A stretch of 41,482 bases of DNA from Actinomycetes bacterium (GCA_025359865.1 JANYDH010000025.1:1-41482); one strand, 5' to 3'. Positions 24,513-34,026 are shown, counted from the first letter of the stretch. Notes: generated by a model not told the origin, from the letters alone. Numbers and translations: made by a program.

Positions 24513-25787
24513 GTGACCGCGACCATGAATCCGCAACCGCATGCGACTCCTAACGTCGATGCCGAAACGATCACCGCCACCATTCTCACCGCTGTCGAAC
24601 GTCAGTTCACCCGCTACTTCGCGGCGATGTCACGAGAAGCTGATGCGGCCCGCGAGTCGGCTGATGCCTCGCGGACCGAGTTTTCTGCACGCCTGCCGCT
24701 GCTAGAAGCGGCAATCGACGCCCAGCGTGCCGCCAACGAGGCGTACCAGCAGGCGCTGCAAACAGCGCTCGAGGAACGCCTCGCTGAGTTTGCAAACCAC
24801 CAGCACTGGCGGATGAACGACCTCGAAGACAAGGTGGCCGCAATTCCGGTACAGACTCCGGGAATCGATCCTGAAGAGTTGATCGAGATCCGTCAGGCGG
24901 TACGCGATGACATCGAGCGTTCGTTCACCGCGGTCAACGCCCGGCTCGATGGCCTCGACAACGTCGGACGTCAACTCGACGAGCAGTCGAACGCGCTTGT
25001 CCAGCACGTCGCCGAGACCACCGCCACTCTCACCCAACGGATCGAGGACGGCGATCAACGCCTGGGTCTGGCCGTGGAGGAGCAGTTCGCAGCAGCCCAG
25101 GCAGGGTTCTCCGCCACCATCGGCGAGATCGAGACCCAGGTCGGCGAACACACCAACGTGCTTTTGCAGAAGCTGGAGTCGTCGGACTCGCGAGTCACCG
25201 ATCGGATGCTGGCTCTCGAGACTCGAATCAACGACGAGCAGGGCACCAAGCTGGCCAATCTCGAAGCCGCGATGGGCCGTCTCGGCGCAGGCTTCGACGA
25301 CGCACTGGTGGCGATCTCCCGACGCGTACTGGAGATGGAGAACGGTTTGTTGGCCCTCGGCGACCGCATCGACGCGCTCGCCACGGAGGTGTCAAACATC
25401 GACCAGGAAGGCATCGATGAGCTGAAGTCGCAGATGTCACACGCCGTTGGCGAGGCAATGCTCGTTCGGATCGAAGTCGACCGAGTGGTCATCTCCACCG
25501 ACGAAAAGCTCGATCGTCAGGCAGTGCGCCTCGCCGAGATCGAAGGGCTGCTGACCGATCAGATGGACGTGGGCACTGCCGTGCAACTCGAACGTCTCGA
25601 CGAACTGGAACGGGCCGTAGCGATGCTCGATCCATCGAAGTTCGGATTCCAGACGGGTCCGATCACCGGCAGTGTTCCCCGCGTGGCCTTGCCGACATTG
25701 ACGCTCAACCCCCGCCTCCAGGGGGCCGATAGCACTCCCTACGGGGACGTATCGCACGACCAGGATTCCACGTACACGTCGTACTGA
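24513..25787 (+). CDS. Long coiled-coil protein of the pilus locus, function unknown
   Basis: A 424-residue protein with no family I recognise. Most of it (about residues 15-370) is heptad-like, rich in Ala, Glu, Leu, Asp and Arg, and almost free of Pro and Gly, so it should form extended coiled coil (ERQFTRYFAAMSREADAARE, LESSDSRVTDRMLALETRIN). The C-terminal 50 residues are Pro/Thr/Ser-rich and end YTSY. No signal peptide or membrane span is visible, so it is probably cytoplasmic. It lies 47 bases before pilB and likely shares its transcript, suggesting a role in pilus assembly, positioning or filament scaffolding. The start may be GTG 24513 or ATG 24525; neither has a strong ribosome site. 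Confidence 0.75.
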   Translation: MTATMNPQPHATPNVDAETITATILTAVERQFTRYFAAMSREADAARESADASRTEFSARLPLLEAAIDAQRAANEAYQQALQTALEERLAEFANHQHWRMNDLEDKVAAIPVQTPGIDPEELIEIRQAVRDDIERSFTAVNARLDGLDNVGRQLDEQSNALVQHVAETTATLTQRIEDGDQRLGLAVEEQFAAAQAGFSATIGEIETQVGEHTNVLLQKLESSDSRVTDRMLALETRINDEQGTKLANLEAAMGRLGAGFDDALVAISRRVLEMENGLLALGDRIDALATEVSNIDQEGIDELKSQMSHAVGEAMLVRIEVDRVVISTDEKLDRQAVRLAEIEGLLTDQMDVGTAVQLERLDELERAVAMLDPSKFGFQTGPITGSVPRVALPTLTLNPRLQGADSTPYGDVSHDQDSTYTSY

Positions 25788-25834
25788 TACGACTCGCACG
25801 TGACTGACCGCTCTCACCGGCGGGAGATGAGCAC

Positions 25835-27601
25835 ATGGCACTCTTCAAAAGCAAGGACAACGCAACAGCGCCCGCCGCGAGCGGACCGGCGCGCGGCGAG
25901 GTGGTCATCGGACCAGACGCTGCTGAGTGCATGCGCGTGGGCCAACTGTTGGTCGACAGCGAGCAGTTGACGCCCGAACAACTCGCCACCGCGCTACAGC
26001 AGGCCAACGGTGACATCCTCGCGTTCGCCGACATCGCGCTCGGGCGTTTCGGTGCCACCCGCCAAGACCTTGCCGCTGCGATGGGCGAGGTCTTCGGCCT
26101 GCCCGCGGCCGAGACAAAGGGCCTCGAAGTCAGCCCCGAGACCGCCAGGCTCGTCGATGAACAGCTCGCCCGTTCGAACTGCGTCGTACCCGTCTCGGAG
26201 GACGGCCACAAGGTAGTCGTACTGACGGCAGCTCCATCGCCCGGCCGACTGGCCCTCATCGAGAAGTCGTTGCAACGACCCGTTACGTGGATGGCTTCCG
26301 ATCCGGCCACGGTGCGGACCTTCATCGATCGCAGTTTTCGCGCAGACGCCGACATCGACCGGCTGGTGGCCGCGTTCGATCTCCAAGACGACCAGCACAA
26401 GACGGCAAACACCGCCAATGAGGTCAACATCGATGACCAGGCGCCGGTGGTGCAGTTGGTCAACCGGATCGTCAGCCAGGCCAAGCGCGACCGTGCGAGC
26501 GACATCCATATCGAGCCGCTCGATGACCGCCTGAGGGTACGGTTCCGCATCGACGGTCATCTCGTCGAGGCGTTCAGCCTGCCGATCGGCGTGCATGCCG
26601 CACTCACCAGCCGCCTCAAGATCATGAGCGGCATGAACATCGTCGAGAAGCGCCGACCGCAAGACGGCCAGTTCTCCACCACGGTCGACGGCAAAGACAT
26701 CGACGTCCGCATCGGTAGCGTTGCAACGATCTTCGGCGAGAAGATCGTGATGCGAATCCTCGACAAGGGCAGATCGATGATCGGCCTCAGTCAGCTCGGG
26801 TTTCCGCGTGAGACCTACCTGCACTATTCGAAGATGGTGCACGCCCCATTCGGGATGGTGATCTGCGCGGGCCCCACGGGGGCCGGCAAGACCACCACCT
26901 TGTACGCGACGTTGCAGGAGATCAACTCGACCGGCAAGAACGTCACGACGGTGGAGGACCCGGTCGAGTACGTGTTTCCCGGCATCAACCAGATCCAGAC
27001 CAACGAGCAGGCCGGCTTGACGTTCGCCACAGGCCTGAAGGCCATCTTGCGTCAAGACCCAGATGTGATTCTCGTTGGTGAGATTCGTGATGCCGACACC
27101 GCCCGTATCGCCATCCAGTCCGCGCTCACCGGCCACTTCGTGCTGTCGTCATTGCACGGCACCGACAGCGTCGCGGCACTCCACCGCTTCTTGGACATGG
27201 GGATCGAAGCGTTCCTCATCGCTTCGTCGGTCGTCGGCGTGATCGGCCAGCGTCTGCTGCGCCGGATCTGCGACTCGTGCAAGGAGCCGTACACCCCGGG
27301 CGCTGACGAGTTGGCCGCATTCCGCCAGCACACCGGCGGGAGCGACAAGACCCAGTTCTTCCACGGGGCAGGTTGCAACTTCTGCGCCGGCACCGGCTAC
27401 CGCGACCGCATCGGCGTGTACGAATTGCTCCGGATCACCCCCGAGCTGCGGCGCCTGATCGTCGGTTGGGCCACCACCGAGGAGCTCCGCCGTCTTGCAG
27501 TGGCACAGGGCATGCGGACCATGCTCCGCGAAGCCATGGCCCTGGTCGAAAACGACGTCACCACTGTCCCCGAAGTCATCCGCACCCTGTTCGCCAGCTA
27601 G
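25835..27601 (+). CDS. pilB: Type IV pilus assembly ATPase PilB/GspE
   Basis: A 588-residue hexameric ATPase that drives pilin polymerisation from the cytoplasmic face. The N-terminal MshEN-type domain is at about 30-170. The core has the N2 motif RASDIHIEPLDDRLRVRFRI, Walker A GPTGAGKTTT (about 347-356), an Asp box around TTVEDPVEY, Walker B DPDVILVGEIRD (about 407) and His box SLHGTDS. The zinc tetracysteine is CDSC near 478 and CNFC near 513. All catalytic elements are present. GGGAGATG precedes the ATG. pilC follows after 15 bases. Confidence 0.96.
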   Translation: MALFKSKDNATAPAASGPARGEVVIGPDAAECMRVGQLLVDSEQLTPEQLATALQQANGDILAFADIALGRFGATRQDLAAAMGEVFGLPAAETKGLEVSPETARLVDEQLARSNCVVPVSEDGHKVVVLTAAPSPGRLALIEKSLQRPVTWMASDPATVRTFIDRSFRADADIDRLVAAFDLQDDQHKTANTANEVNIDDQAPVVQLVNRIVSQAKRDRASDIHIEPLDDRLRVRFRIDGHLVEAFSLPIGVHAALTSRLKIMSGMNIVEKRRPQDGQFSTTVDGKDIDVRIGSVATIFGEKIVMRILDKGRSMIGLSQLGFPRETYLHYSKMVHAPFGMVICAGPTGAGKTTTLYATLQEINSTGKNVTTVEDPVEYVFPGINQIQTNEQAGLTFATGLKAILRQDPDVILVGEIRDADTARIAIQSALTGHFVLSSLHGTDSVAALHRFLDMGIEAFLIASSVVGVIGQRLLRRICDSCKEPYTPGADELAAFRQHTGGSDKTQFFHGAGCNFCAGTGYRDRIGVYELLRITPELRRLIVGWATTEELRRLAVAQGMRTMLREAMALVENDVTTVPEVIRTLFAS

Positions 27602-27616
27602 TCGAGACGAGATTCC

Positions 27617-28828
27617 ATGCCCAGGTTCGCCTACGCCGCCATCGACACCAGTGGCACCACGATCGAAGGAACCGAAAAGGCCGACACCGTAGGTGACCTG
27701 CGCGAGCGCTTGCTCGGAAAGAACCTGTACCCAGTCAAGATTGCCGAGAAGCGAAGCGCGTTCAACATTGAACTCACCTCTACCAAGGTGAAGAAGAAAG
27801 AGTTGATGCACTTCACTCGTCAGTTGGCTGTCTTCGTCAAGGCTGGCATTCCAATCACAGAGGCCCTCGACATCATCGGAGACGAGACCTCCGACGTCGC
27901 GCTTCAACGGACGATCATCTCCATGGTCGAAGACCTCCGCAACGGCGGGACCTTGAGCGACGCCGCACGCAAACACCCCGAAGCCTTCCCGACGTACTAC
28001 ATGGGAATTCTTCAATCCGCAGAAATGACCGGCAAGCTCGATGAGACCCTCCAAAGCCTGGCGGGCTACCTCGAACGCGAACTCGAAACCAGGTCTAAAG
28101 TGGTCGGTGCGCTTTCCTACCCCGGCGTGGTGATGGTGCTTGCCGTTTTCACCGTGGCCGTTCTCGCGGGATATGTACTCCCACAGTTCAAACCGCTGTT
28201 CGCTGAACTGCATGCCGACCTACCCCTACCAACTCGGATGCTCCTGTTTGCCGGCGACCTCTTTACCGTGCTGTGGTACATCCCGATGAGTGTTGGCCTG
28301 AGCGTTACCGGGCTCCTGTTCTGGCTGTTCAGAACCGATAGCGGCCGGCCGATCAAGGACAAGCTCGTGCTCAAGATCCCGATCATCAAGGGCATCGTCG
28401 AATATTCGATCCTCGAGCGATTCTGTCGGATTCTCGGGGCGATGGTGAAAGCTGGGGTTCCGCTTCCGGATGGACTTCGGACGACAACGGAATCGACGAA
28501 CAACCTCGTTTTCCGCACTCGTCTCGAAGCGGCCCAGGTCATCATGGTCGAAGGAGGCGGATTTGCCCGCCCGCTGGCTGATACCGGCCTCTTTCCCGCG
28601 GCCGCCAAGCAGATGTTCAAAGTCGGCGAGGAGACCGGCACGCTCGATCAGCAGCTCGAAGTCGCAAGCCTGTACTTCGATCGCGAGCTCGAGAGCAGGA
28701 TCAAAAAGTTCACAGCGATGTTCGAACCAATCATGATTGTGATCGTCGGCGTGATCGTAGGATTCGTCGCCCTGGCCCTTGTGTCGGCGATGTATGGAGT
28801 GTTGGGCAATATGAAGAACCAGACCTGA
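27617..28828 (+). CDS. pilC: Type IV pilus inner-membrane platform protein PilC/GspF
   Basis: A 403-residue platform protein with two repeated T2SSF domains (about 70-190 and 270-395). Each has the FTRQLAVFVKAGIPITEALD or FCRILGAMVKAGVPLPDGL signature and a GxFP or TGLFP loop (HPEAFPTYYMGILQSAEMTG, GLFPAAAKQMFKVGEETGTL). Three hydrophobic spans are visible. It links PilB and PilT to the growing pilus. It is the last gene of the coiled-coil-pilB-pilC run and converges with the prepilin peptidase. Confidence 0.96.
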   Translation: MPRFAYAAIDTSGTTIEGTEKADTVGDLRERLLGKNLYPVKIAEKRSAFNIELTSTKVKKKELMHFTRQLAVFVKAGIPITEALDIIGDETSDVALQRTIISMVEDLRNGGTLSDAARKHPEAFPTYYMGILQSAEMTGKLDETLQSLAGYLERELETRSKVVGALSYPGVVMVLAVFTVAVLAGYVLPQFKPLFAELHADLPLPTRMLLFAGDLFTVLWYIPMSVGLSVTGLLFWLFRTDSGRPIKDKLVLKIPIIKGIVEYSILERFCRILGAMVKAGVPLPDGLRTTTESTNNLVFRTRLEAAQVIMVEGGGFARPLADTGLFPAAAKQMFKVGEETGTLDQQLEVASLYFDRELESRIKKFTAMFEPIMIVIVGVIVGFVALALVSAMYGVLGNMKNQT

Positions 28829-28853
28829 CAGGCGCTGCCAGGCAGCACCTTGT

Positions 28854-29642
28854 TCAGGTAGGCCAGAGTCGATCGATGATCGCCCTGCCGACAAACACTG
28901 CGGTCAACGTACCTGCCGCCAGGAACGGTCCGAATGGAAGCGCCGTCTTTCGGCCGGCCTTGCCGACCACCATCGCCCCGACGCCGACGACTGAACCGAA
29001 CAGGAACCCGATGAACAGGCCGACGGGAACGTAACCAAGGCCCAACCAGCCGAGGTACATGCCAAGAAGCGGGGACAGGCGCACGTCGCCATCGCCCATG
29101 CCCCCCCGGCTGCCCACGTAGACCAGCCCCATGAAGGCGACAGCGATGACCGCCCCCAACACCGCGTCGACAAGTCGCCGCGGCTCGTGGACGACGAGCG
29201 CCGCCGTCACTAACAGCGGCGCGCCGATCGCCGCCGTCACGTAGGTGATCTCACGCGGTAGGCGTTTGGTTCGCAGATCGATCCAGCTGAGCGCCAGCAG
29301 CCCTGCCGCAAGCACATCGAACGCTCCCGCCCCCCACGAGGGGCCGAAGTGCACCGCAAACGCGAGAAACATTCCTCCGGTGAGGATCTCAAGAACGAGC
29401 GGTTCGATGCCGATAGCAGTACGACAACGTCGGCACCGCCCACGCAGTGCCAGCCAACTGAACACCGGAACGAGGTCGAGGAGTCCAAGCCGGAGCCCGC
29501 AGTTCCCGCACGCCGAACCCGGCGAAACGATGGAGACACCGCGCGGGACGCGATCGACGACAACCGTCAAGAACGATCCGATCGACAAACCGACCACCGC
29601 CGAGAAGACCAAGAACACCGAAAACAACGACGACCATCCCAT
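28854..29642 (-). CDS. pilD: Prepilin leader peptidase/N-methyltransferase (A24)
   Basis: A 262-residue membrane aspartyl protease that cuts the leader of type IV prepilins before the conserved Phe and N-methylates it. It shows GSFLTVVVDRVPRG and the four-Cys zinc site (CGNC and CRRC). The two catalytic aspartates lie in SWIDLRTKRLP and in GGMGDGDVRLSP. About eight spans are expected. I chose ATG 29642 (MGWSSLFSVFLVFSAVVGL), which starts right before the first span; in-frame starts further upstream would overlap the divergent prepilin gene. Confidence 0.92.
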   Translation of the reverse strand: MGWSSLFSVFLVFSAVVGLSIGSFLTVVVDRVPRGVSIVSPGSACGNCGLRLGLLDLVPVFSWLALRGRCRRCRTAIGIEPLVLEILTGGMFLAFAVHFGPSWGAGAFDVLAAGLLALSWIDLRTKRLPREITYVTAAIGAPLLVTAALVVHEPRRLVDAVLGAVIAVAFMGLVYVGSRGGMGDGDVRLSPLLGMYLGWLGLGYVPVGLFIGFLFGSVVGVGAMVVGKAGRKTALPFGPFLAAGTLTAVFVGRAIIDRLWPT

Positions 29643-29733
29643 CCACCCAGAGCTCCTGCCGAGTGCAGAGCCGAGTCGGAGGTTAGCGATCATCAGCAAA
29701 GCACCACCACAACACGACAGCCTTCGAGCTGGT

Positions 29734-30189
29734 TTGGGGCGCGATCGCGGCTTCACCCTGGTTGAGATCTTGGTATCGATCGTTCTTCTCGGGATTTCGG
29801 GGGTCGCAACGCTTGGGGCAATGGCCGGTAGCGCTCAAGGTTCAGCGATCCAACGAGACCACGCGAATGCGCATGCATGGCTGCAAGGCGCGGCAGACGT
29901 CATCCAGGGAACCCCGCGGGAGGATTGCGACAACATAGGCGGTGTCGCCGGCGAGGCCGAGGCTCGTGTGCGCACCAAGTACAAGAGTGTCGCTCAAGCA
30001 GTGACGAATCCTGACGGCTGGCCTGCCGGAGACATCACGGTGCTGCAGCCCGTGCTGTTCTGGGATGGCAATCAATATCAGTCAAAGTGCTACGACGAAT
30101 TCAACATCAACCTTCAACTCGTCACGCTGCAAGTCACGAACCCGTCAGGAAAAATCGTCAAAACCGTGGAGGTGGTCAAGGGTGCCTGA
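29734..30189 (+). CDS. Prepilin-like protein (PilV/PilE-type minor pilin)
   Basis: About 151 residues. The leader is GRDRG followed by FTLVEILVSIVLLGISGVAT, a textbook type III prepilin signal cut after Gly, with Glu at +5. The remainder is a small globular domain with a Cys pair (EDCDNIGG, QSKCYDE). In this frame no ATG or GTG exists upstream near the leader, so TTG at 29734 is the best start; it gives a 6-residue leader, short but workable. It overlaps the next prepilin gene by 8 bases. It is probably a pseudopilin priming pilus assembly. Confidence 0.82.
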   Translation: MGRDRGFTLVEILVSIVLLGISGVATLGAMAGSAQGSAIQRDHANAHAWLQGAADVIQGTPREDCDNIGGVAGEAEARVRTKYKSVAQAVTNPDGWPAGDITVLQPVLFWDGNQYQSKCYDEFNINLQLVTLQVTNPSGKIVKTVEVVKGA

Positions 30190-31324
30190 CACCTCGAACT
30201 CCCGGCCGACATCGCCGGTCTGTGACCGCGGGTTCACCCTCGTGGAACTCGTGGTGGCAATCGCGGTAACTGCCGTGGTAGCAACGTCGTTGGCTGCCGG
30301 AATCGTGGCCATTCTGAAAAGCCAGGCCGCCACTCAGCAACGCATCACCGAATCGTCAGACCAACAGAACCTGGTGGTCTGGTTGCCGGCTGACCTCTCT
30401 TCCACCCCGGCCGCAAATCTCGAGACGACCTCCAGTCTTGCCTCAGGTTGTCAGGGTTCCTCGCCTGGCACCAGCGTGCTACGTCTGACCTGGACCGAAG
30501 CAGTCAATGGAACGACAACCACATTTCGCGTCAACTACCGCGCCACCACCGACGGTACCGAACTGCGACTGAAGCGCTACTACTGCACCGGCACCTCGCT
30601 ACTTGGCGCTCCTTTCATTCTGACCGTGTCGAACGCACTCCCGAATCTCCCCCCGGGATGGACCGTCGGGCAGGCCCCGATTGCTGTTTCGACGAACTTC
30701 GGTATCGTGCGCCTTGCGTTGACCCAGGCCGATAGCCGCGTGGTCAGCATCGACTCCTCCCAGAAGAATCCAGCAGCGACGCTGCCGCCTACCCCTGCGA
30801 CGGCTACACCCACCACGGTCGCGGCCACCACTACGACAGTCGCAGCCACCACCACGACAGTCGCGGCCACCACCACAACAGTCGCGGGCACCACCACGAC
30901 ACTCGCGGGCACTACGACTACGGCCGCACCGACACCGACAACGACACCGACAACGACAGCGGCACCGACAACGACAGCGGCAGCAACGACAACGACCGCG
31001 GTGCCCTGCGTCGTTGGAACCATGGCACTGTCGCCAAGCAACGTGCAGAACACAGCGAATGGTCAGGGTGCCGGACTGCTGAAGAAGGATGTGGTCGTCA
31101 CGATCACCGTCACAGGGGGCTGTCAGTTCCTTCAACTTGAGTACGACACCGGCGGTTCCAACGGGCTCAGGTACCAGGCGTTCGTCCTTGCCGGCGCAAG
31201 CTACACCGTGACGCTAAAGGGCACCTCCAGCGGCGGCACCGAGGTCTGGGCAAAGGGGAATCGCACCCTCAATGTAACCAACAGCAATGTCGCGCTCCGA
31301 GCTGCAAGCCTGACCGTGACCTGA
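30182..31324 (+). CDS. Large prepilin-like protein with Thr-rich tandem-repeat stalk
   Basis: A 380-residue prepilin (PulJ/PilW-like). The leader is VPDTSNSRPTSPVCDRG followed by FTLVELVVAIAVTAVVATSL, with Glu at +5. A globular domain (to about residue 200) precedes a stalk of about 60 residues of Thr, Ala, Val and Pro (TTTTVAATTTTVAATTTT). A C-terminal domain of about 115 residues (from VPCVVGTMALSP) has two Cys and a beta-rich look. A stalk plus distal domain on a pilin suggests a tip adhesin or surface display module. The stalk would also be a good O-glycosylation target. GTG start overlaps the previous gene. Confidence 0.85.
   Translation: MPDTSNSRPTSPVCDRGFTLVELVVAIAVTAVVATSLAAGIVAILKSQAATQQRITESSDQQNLVVWLPADLSSTPAANLETTSSLASGCQGSSPGTSVLRLTWTEAVNGTTTTFRVNYRATTDGTELRLKRYYCTGTSLLGAPFILTVSNALPNLPPGWTVGQAPIAVSTNFGIVRLALTQADSRVVSIDSSQKNPAATLPPTPATATPTTVAATTTTVAATTTTVAATTTTVAGTTTTLAGTTTTAAPTPTTTPTTTAAPTTTAAATTTTAVPCVVGTMALSPSNVQNTANGQGAGLLKKDVVVTITVTGGCQFLQLEYDTGGSNGLRYQAFVLAGASYTVTLKGTSSGGTEVWAKGNRTLNVTNSNVALRAASLTVT
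30811..30990 (+). repeat. Coding tandem repeats: 21-base units then shorter ACC GAC AAC units
   Basis: A 21-base unit (ACAGTCGCGGCCACCACCAC type) repeats about five times with a few substitutions, encoding TTTTVAA. It is followed by shorter CCGACAACGACAGCG-type units encoding Pro-Thr-Thr-Thr-Ala. Keeping the frame, unit number could change stalk length by recombination or slippage. Confidence 0.8.
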
Positions 31325-31325
31325 C

Positions 31326-32738
31326 ATGCGACGCTCACGATGTAATCGAACCAGCGAATTGGACGACCGGGACAGCGGCGCGATGCTCCCAATGGCGATG
31401 TTCCTCGGCATCATTCTGGCCTTCGTCGTCACCGCAACCGCCACCTACAGTGCCACGACCCTGCGGTATTCGCGGGTCGTCGAAGACCGGGCCGATCGAC
31501 TGGCCGCTGCCGACGGTGGAATGCGTTATGCGATGGAAAAGCTGCGGCTGTTCCAAACGCTGTGCACCACGAAGGTGGCTGCCAACGGATACACCACCGT
31601 GGTCCCGCCATCGATCAACGGCGCGACAATCAGCGTCACCTGCGACCGGGTCGGCACCCTGCTCGCCGACATCCAGGGATGGGCAATCGTCGTCACAGGC
31701 GCAGGCGTTCCCTCAGGCTCGGCGATCTTCAAGACCCAAGGAGGCAACGGCATGACCAAGTCCTTCGGCGGCCCGGTTTTCGTGGCCGACAAGGACCGTC
31801 TCGACATGGGCGCTCCTGCCGAGATCAAAGACGGCGACCTGTGGTATTCGAAGTCTCTCTGCCCCACCCCAGCGCCTGACGTGACCATCACCAACCTCTC
31901 GTTCAGTCCAGACTTCCTTCGCGGTGGGCTCTGTACCACACAAACCTGGACGACTCTTTTTTCCGCGCCAACGCTGCCAACAGTGCCCGGCGTTCCGCTT
32001 GCCCCCGTGACAACAGCCTCCGGATGCAAGGTCTTTTTCCCAGGAAAGTACACGTCGGCACCGGTGACCGCGCCCGAGAACTACATGGTCTCTGGTAACT
32101 ACTATTTCGAGGACGTCACCTGGAACATCACCGACACTGTGGTCGCCGGCGCCGCCGACACTGCCGCCAATGGCGACGGACGGTTCCTCACCTCGAATGC
32201 CTGTGCCGGTATCGACAAGCAGCCGGGGTTTGAGGGCACCGGATCGGGAGCGACCTTCATCCTTGGTGGTTCGAGCCGGATCTACGTCGGAGTCAAGGGC
32301 GGTCTCGAGATCCTCCGGCGCCGCCAAGGGACCGTGGCAGTGAGCGTGCAAGCTGTCGACACGACCGGTGGTGGGTACCTGGCGAGCACTGTCGATTACG
32401 CGTCTGGTGCCAGCATCTACGAGTCGAAGTCCGGGAACAATTCCGACGTCGCCATTCACGGGCTGTGGTGGACTCCGAACGGCAAGGTCGTTCTCGGCAA
32501 TGTCACCAATACCGCCAACGGGCAGTTTCTCGGAGGTGTCGTCGGCGCCTATGTCGAGGTGCAGGCATCTGCCTCGGTGAGCGCCCTGAACATCCGCGTC
32601 GAAACCAGTCCCTACGTGGGCAAGGTGCTCCTCGTGTCGACCGCGACCAAGAACGGAAAGAGCAATTCGATTCGCGCCATCGTCGACTTTCAGCCAGACA
32701 CCGGCTTCCTTGCAATCAACTCTTGGCGCGTTGTGTAA
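31326..32738 (+). CDS. PilX-like pilus assembly protein
   Basis: A 470-residue protein. After a short charged N-terminus it has one span (MLPMAMFLGIILAFVVTATA) starting near residue 20, followed by TTLRYSRVVEDRADRLAAAD. This is the typical start of PilX N-domain proteins, which resemble pilins but lack the GFTLxE leader. The long C-terminal part is beta-rich, Gly/Thr/Val-rich, with several Cys, and probably sits outside the membrane. It follows the large prepilin by a single base and belongs to the same minor-pilin operon. The exact role is unknown; PilX-like proteins help prime assembly or mediate adhesion. Confidence 0.68.
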   Translation: MRRSRCNRTSELDDRDSGAMLPMAMFLGIILAFVVTATATYSATTLRYSRVVEDRADRLAAADGGMRYAMEKLRLFQTLCTTKVAANGYTTVVPPSINGATISVTCDRVGTLLADIQGWAIVVTGAGVPSGSAIFKTQGGNGMTKSFGGPVFVADKDRLDMGAPAEIKDGDLWYSKSLCPTPAPDVTITNLSFSPDFLRGGLCTTQTWTTLFSAPTLPTVPGVPLAPVTTASGCKVFFPGKYTSAPVTAPENYMVSGNYYFEDVTWNITDTVVAGAADTAANGDGRFLTSNACAGIDKQPGFEGTGSGATFILGGSSRIYVGVKGGLEILRRRQGTVAVSVQAVDTTGGGYLASTVDYASGASIYESKSGNNSDVAIHGLWWTPNGKVVLGNVTNTANGQFLGGVVGAYVEVQASASVSALNIRVETSPYVGKVLLVSTATKNGKSNSIRAIVDFQPDTGFLAINSWRVV

Positions 32739-32740
32739 TT

Positions 32741-32760
32741 CGGTGTAGCTCGGTGTAGCT
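32741..32760 (+). repeat. 10-base direct tandem repeat upstream of pilT
   Basis: CGGTGTAGCT occurs twice in direct succession, followed by a partial third CGG. It begins 2 bases after the PilX-like stop, within the 112-base gap before pilT. It could be an operator pair or a chance duplication. Confidence 0.5.
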
Positions 32761-32850
32761 CGGCTCAAGTTCCCTGCATCTCGGGCCGATATCTCACTAC
32801 CTGTACCACCGTGCGTTGCACGAGCCGCCACACACGGAAGTGAGCGAACA

Positions 32851-34005
32851 ATGCCCGACATCGATCCAACGCTGAAGGCCTTACTCGAAGCAACGGTCCA
32901 CGCTGGCGCGAGCGACCTGCACATCACCGCTGGACGACCGCCGACGGTGCGGCGCGACGGGGTGCTGGTGGCGTTCGATGGCGTTGAGGTTCTGACACCC
33001 GCCGACACCGAGCGGATGGTCTTTTCTCTCCTCAACGACAACAAGCTGGAGGAGTTGCGCTCTGAGTACCAGACCGACTTCTCGTTCGGTCTGGCTGACC
33101 TTGGACGGTTCCGAGCGAACGCCTTCCGCCAGCGCAATGCGTTCGCGTTGGCGTTGCGCGTTGTACCCAGTCGCGTTCGGCCGTTGGAGGAACTCGGCGC
33201 ACCCCTGGCCGCGTCCGACTTGTTGAGCCGACCGTACGGGCTTGTCCTCGTTGTCGGTCCGACAGGGTCGGGAAAGAGCACGACGCTCGCAGCGATGATC
33301 GATCGCATCAACCAAACCAAGCCATGCCACATCCTCACAATCGAGGACCCGATCGAATATCTGCACAACCATAAGGTCGCGATGGTGAATCAGCGCGAGG
33401 TGGGCACCGATGTGGGCAGCTTCACCGACGGATTGAGGAGCGCACTGCGAGAGGACCCCGACGTCATCCTGCTCGGCGAGATGCGTGACCTGGACAGCAT
33501 CGCAATCACCCTCACGCTCGCCGAGACGGGGCACCTCGTCTTCGCGACCTTGCACACGAACGACGCTTCGCAGGCGCTCGACCGCATCGTCGACGTGTTC
33601 CCAGCCGAAAAGCGCGACCAGATCCAGATCCAACTCGCCGGCTCGTTGCAGGGGGTGATCAGCCAGCGACTCCTCCCTGCGATCGGAGGTGGCCGGGTGG
33701 CTGCCTACGAGGTGCTCCTTGCGAACGACGCCGTCCGCAACCTGCTCCGCGAAGGCAAGACACGACAACTTCGCAACGTCATGATCTCAGGGCAGCAGGA
33801 AGGGATGTTGACGATCGAGATGGATCTGGCGCGCCTCGTGGCGAGCGGCATCCTCGATTTCGACACCGCTGCCTCTGCCAGCGCCTACCCGAAAGAGATC
33901 CTGACCTTGGCGGCGACGCAGCGCGCACAAGCACAAGCACAAGCGACGGTTGCGTCGGGACAGTCAGCCTCCACCGGTTCCGGCGTGCTCGTCGGACGTC
34001 GCTGA
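32851..34005 (+). CDS. pilT: Type IV pilus retraction ATPase PilT
   Basis: A 384-residue hexameric ATPase that depolymerises the pilus and powers twitching. It shows ASDLHITAGRPPTVRRDG at the N-terminus, RFRANAFRQR, Walker A GPTGSGKSTT (about 137-146), Asp box ILTIEDPIEYLH, Walker B DPDVILLGEMRD (about 202) and His box ATLHTNDAS. The PilT-specific segment LQGVISQRLLP follows. It lacks the PilB zinc Cys. The tail is Ala/Gln/Ser-rich and longer than minimal. GGAAGTGAG precedes the ATG. Presence of PilT means retractile pili. Confidence 0.95.
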   Translation: MPDIDPTLKALLEATVHAGASDLHITAGRPPTVRRDGVLVAFDGVEVLTPADTERMVFSLLNDNKLEELRSEYQTDFSFGLADLGRFRANAFRQRNAFALALRVVPSRVRPLEELGAPLAASDLLSRPYGLVLVVGPTGSGKSTTLAAMIDRINQTKPCHILTIEDPIEYLHNHKVAMVNQREVGTDVGSFTDGLRSALREDPDVILLGEMRDLDSIAITLTLAETGHLVFATLHTNDASQALDRIVDVFPAEKRDQIQIQLAGSLQGVISQRLLPAIGGGRVAAYEVLLANDAVRNLLREGKTRQLRNVMISGQQEGMLTIEMDLARLVASGILDFDTAASASAYPKEILTLAATQRAQAQAQATVASGQSASTGSGVLVGRR

Positions 34006-34026
34006 GGACGCAGAGAGACGCGTCGA

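Noticed and set aside
28830-28852. Terminator between pilC and pilD
   Set aside because: GCTGCCAGGCAGC is a palindrome with almost no loop and no T-tract; too weak to call.
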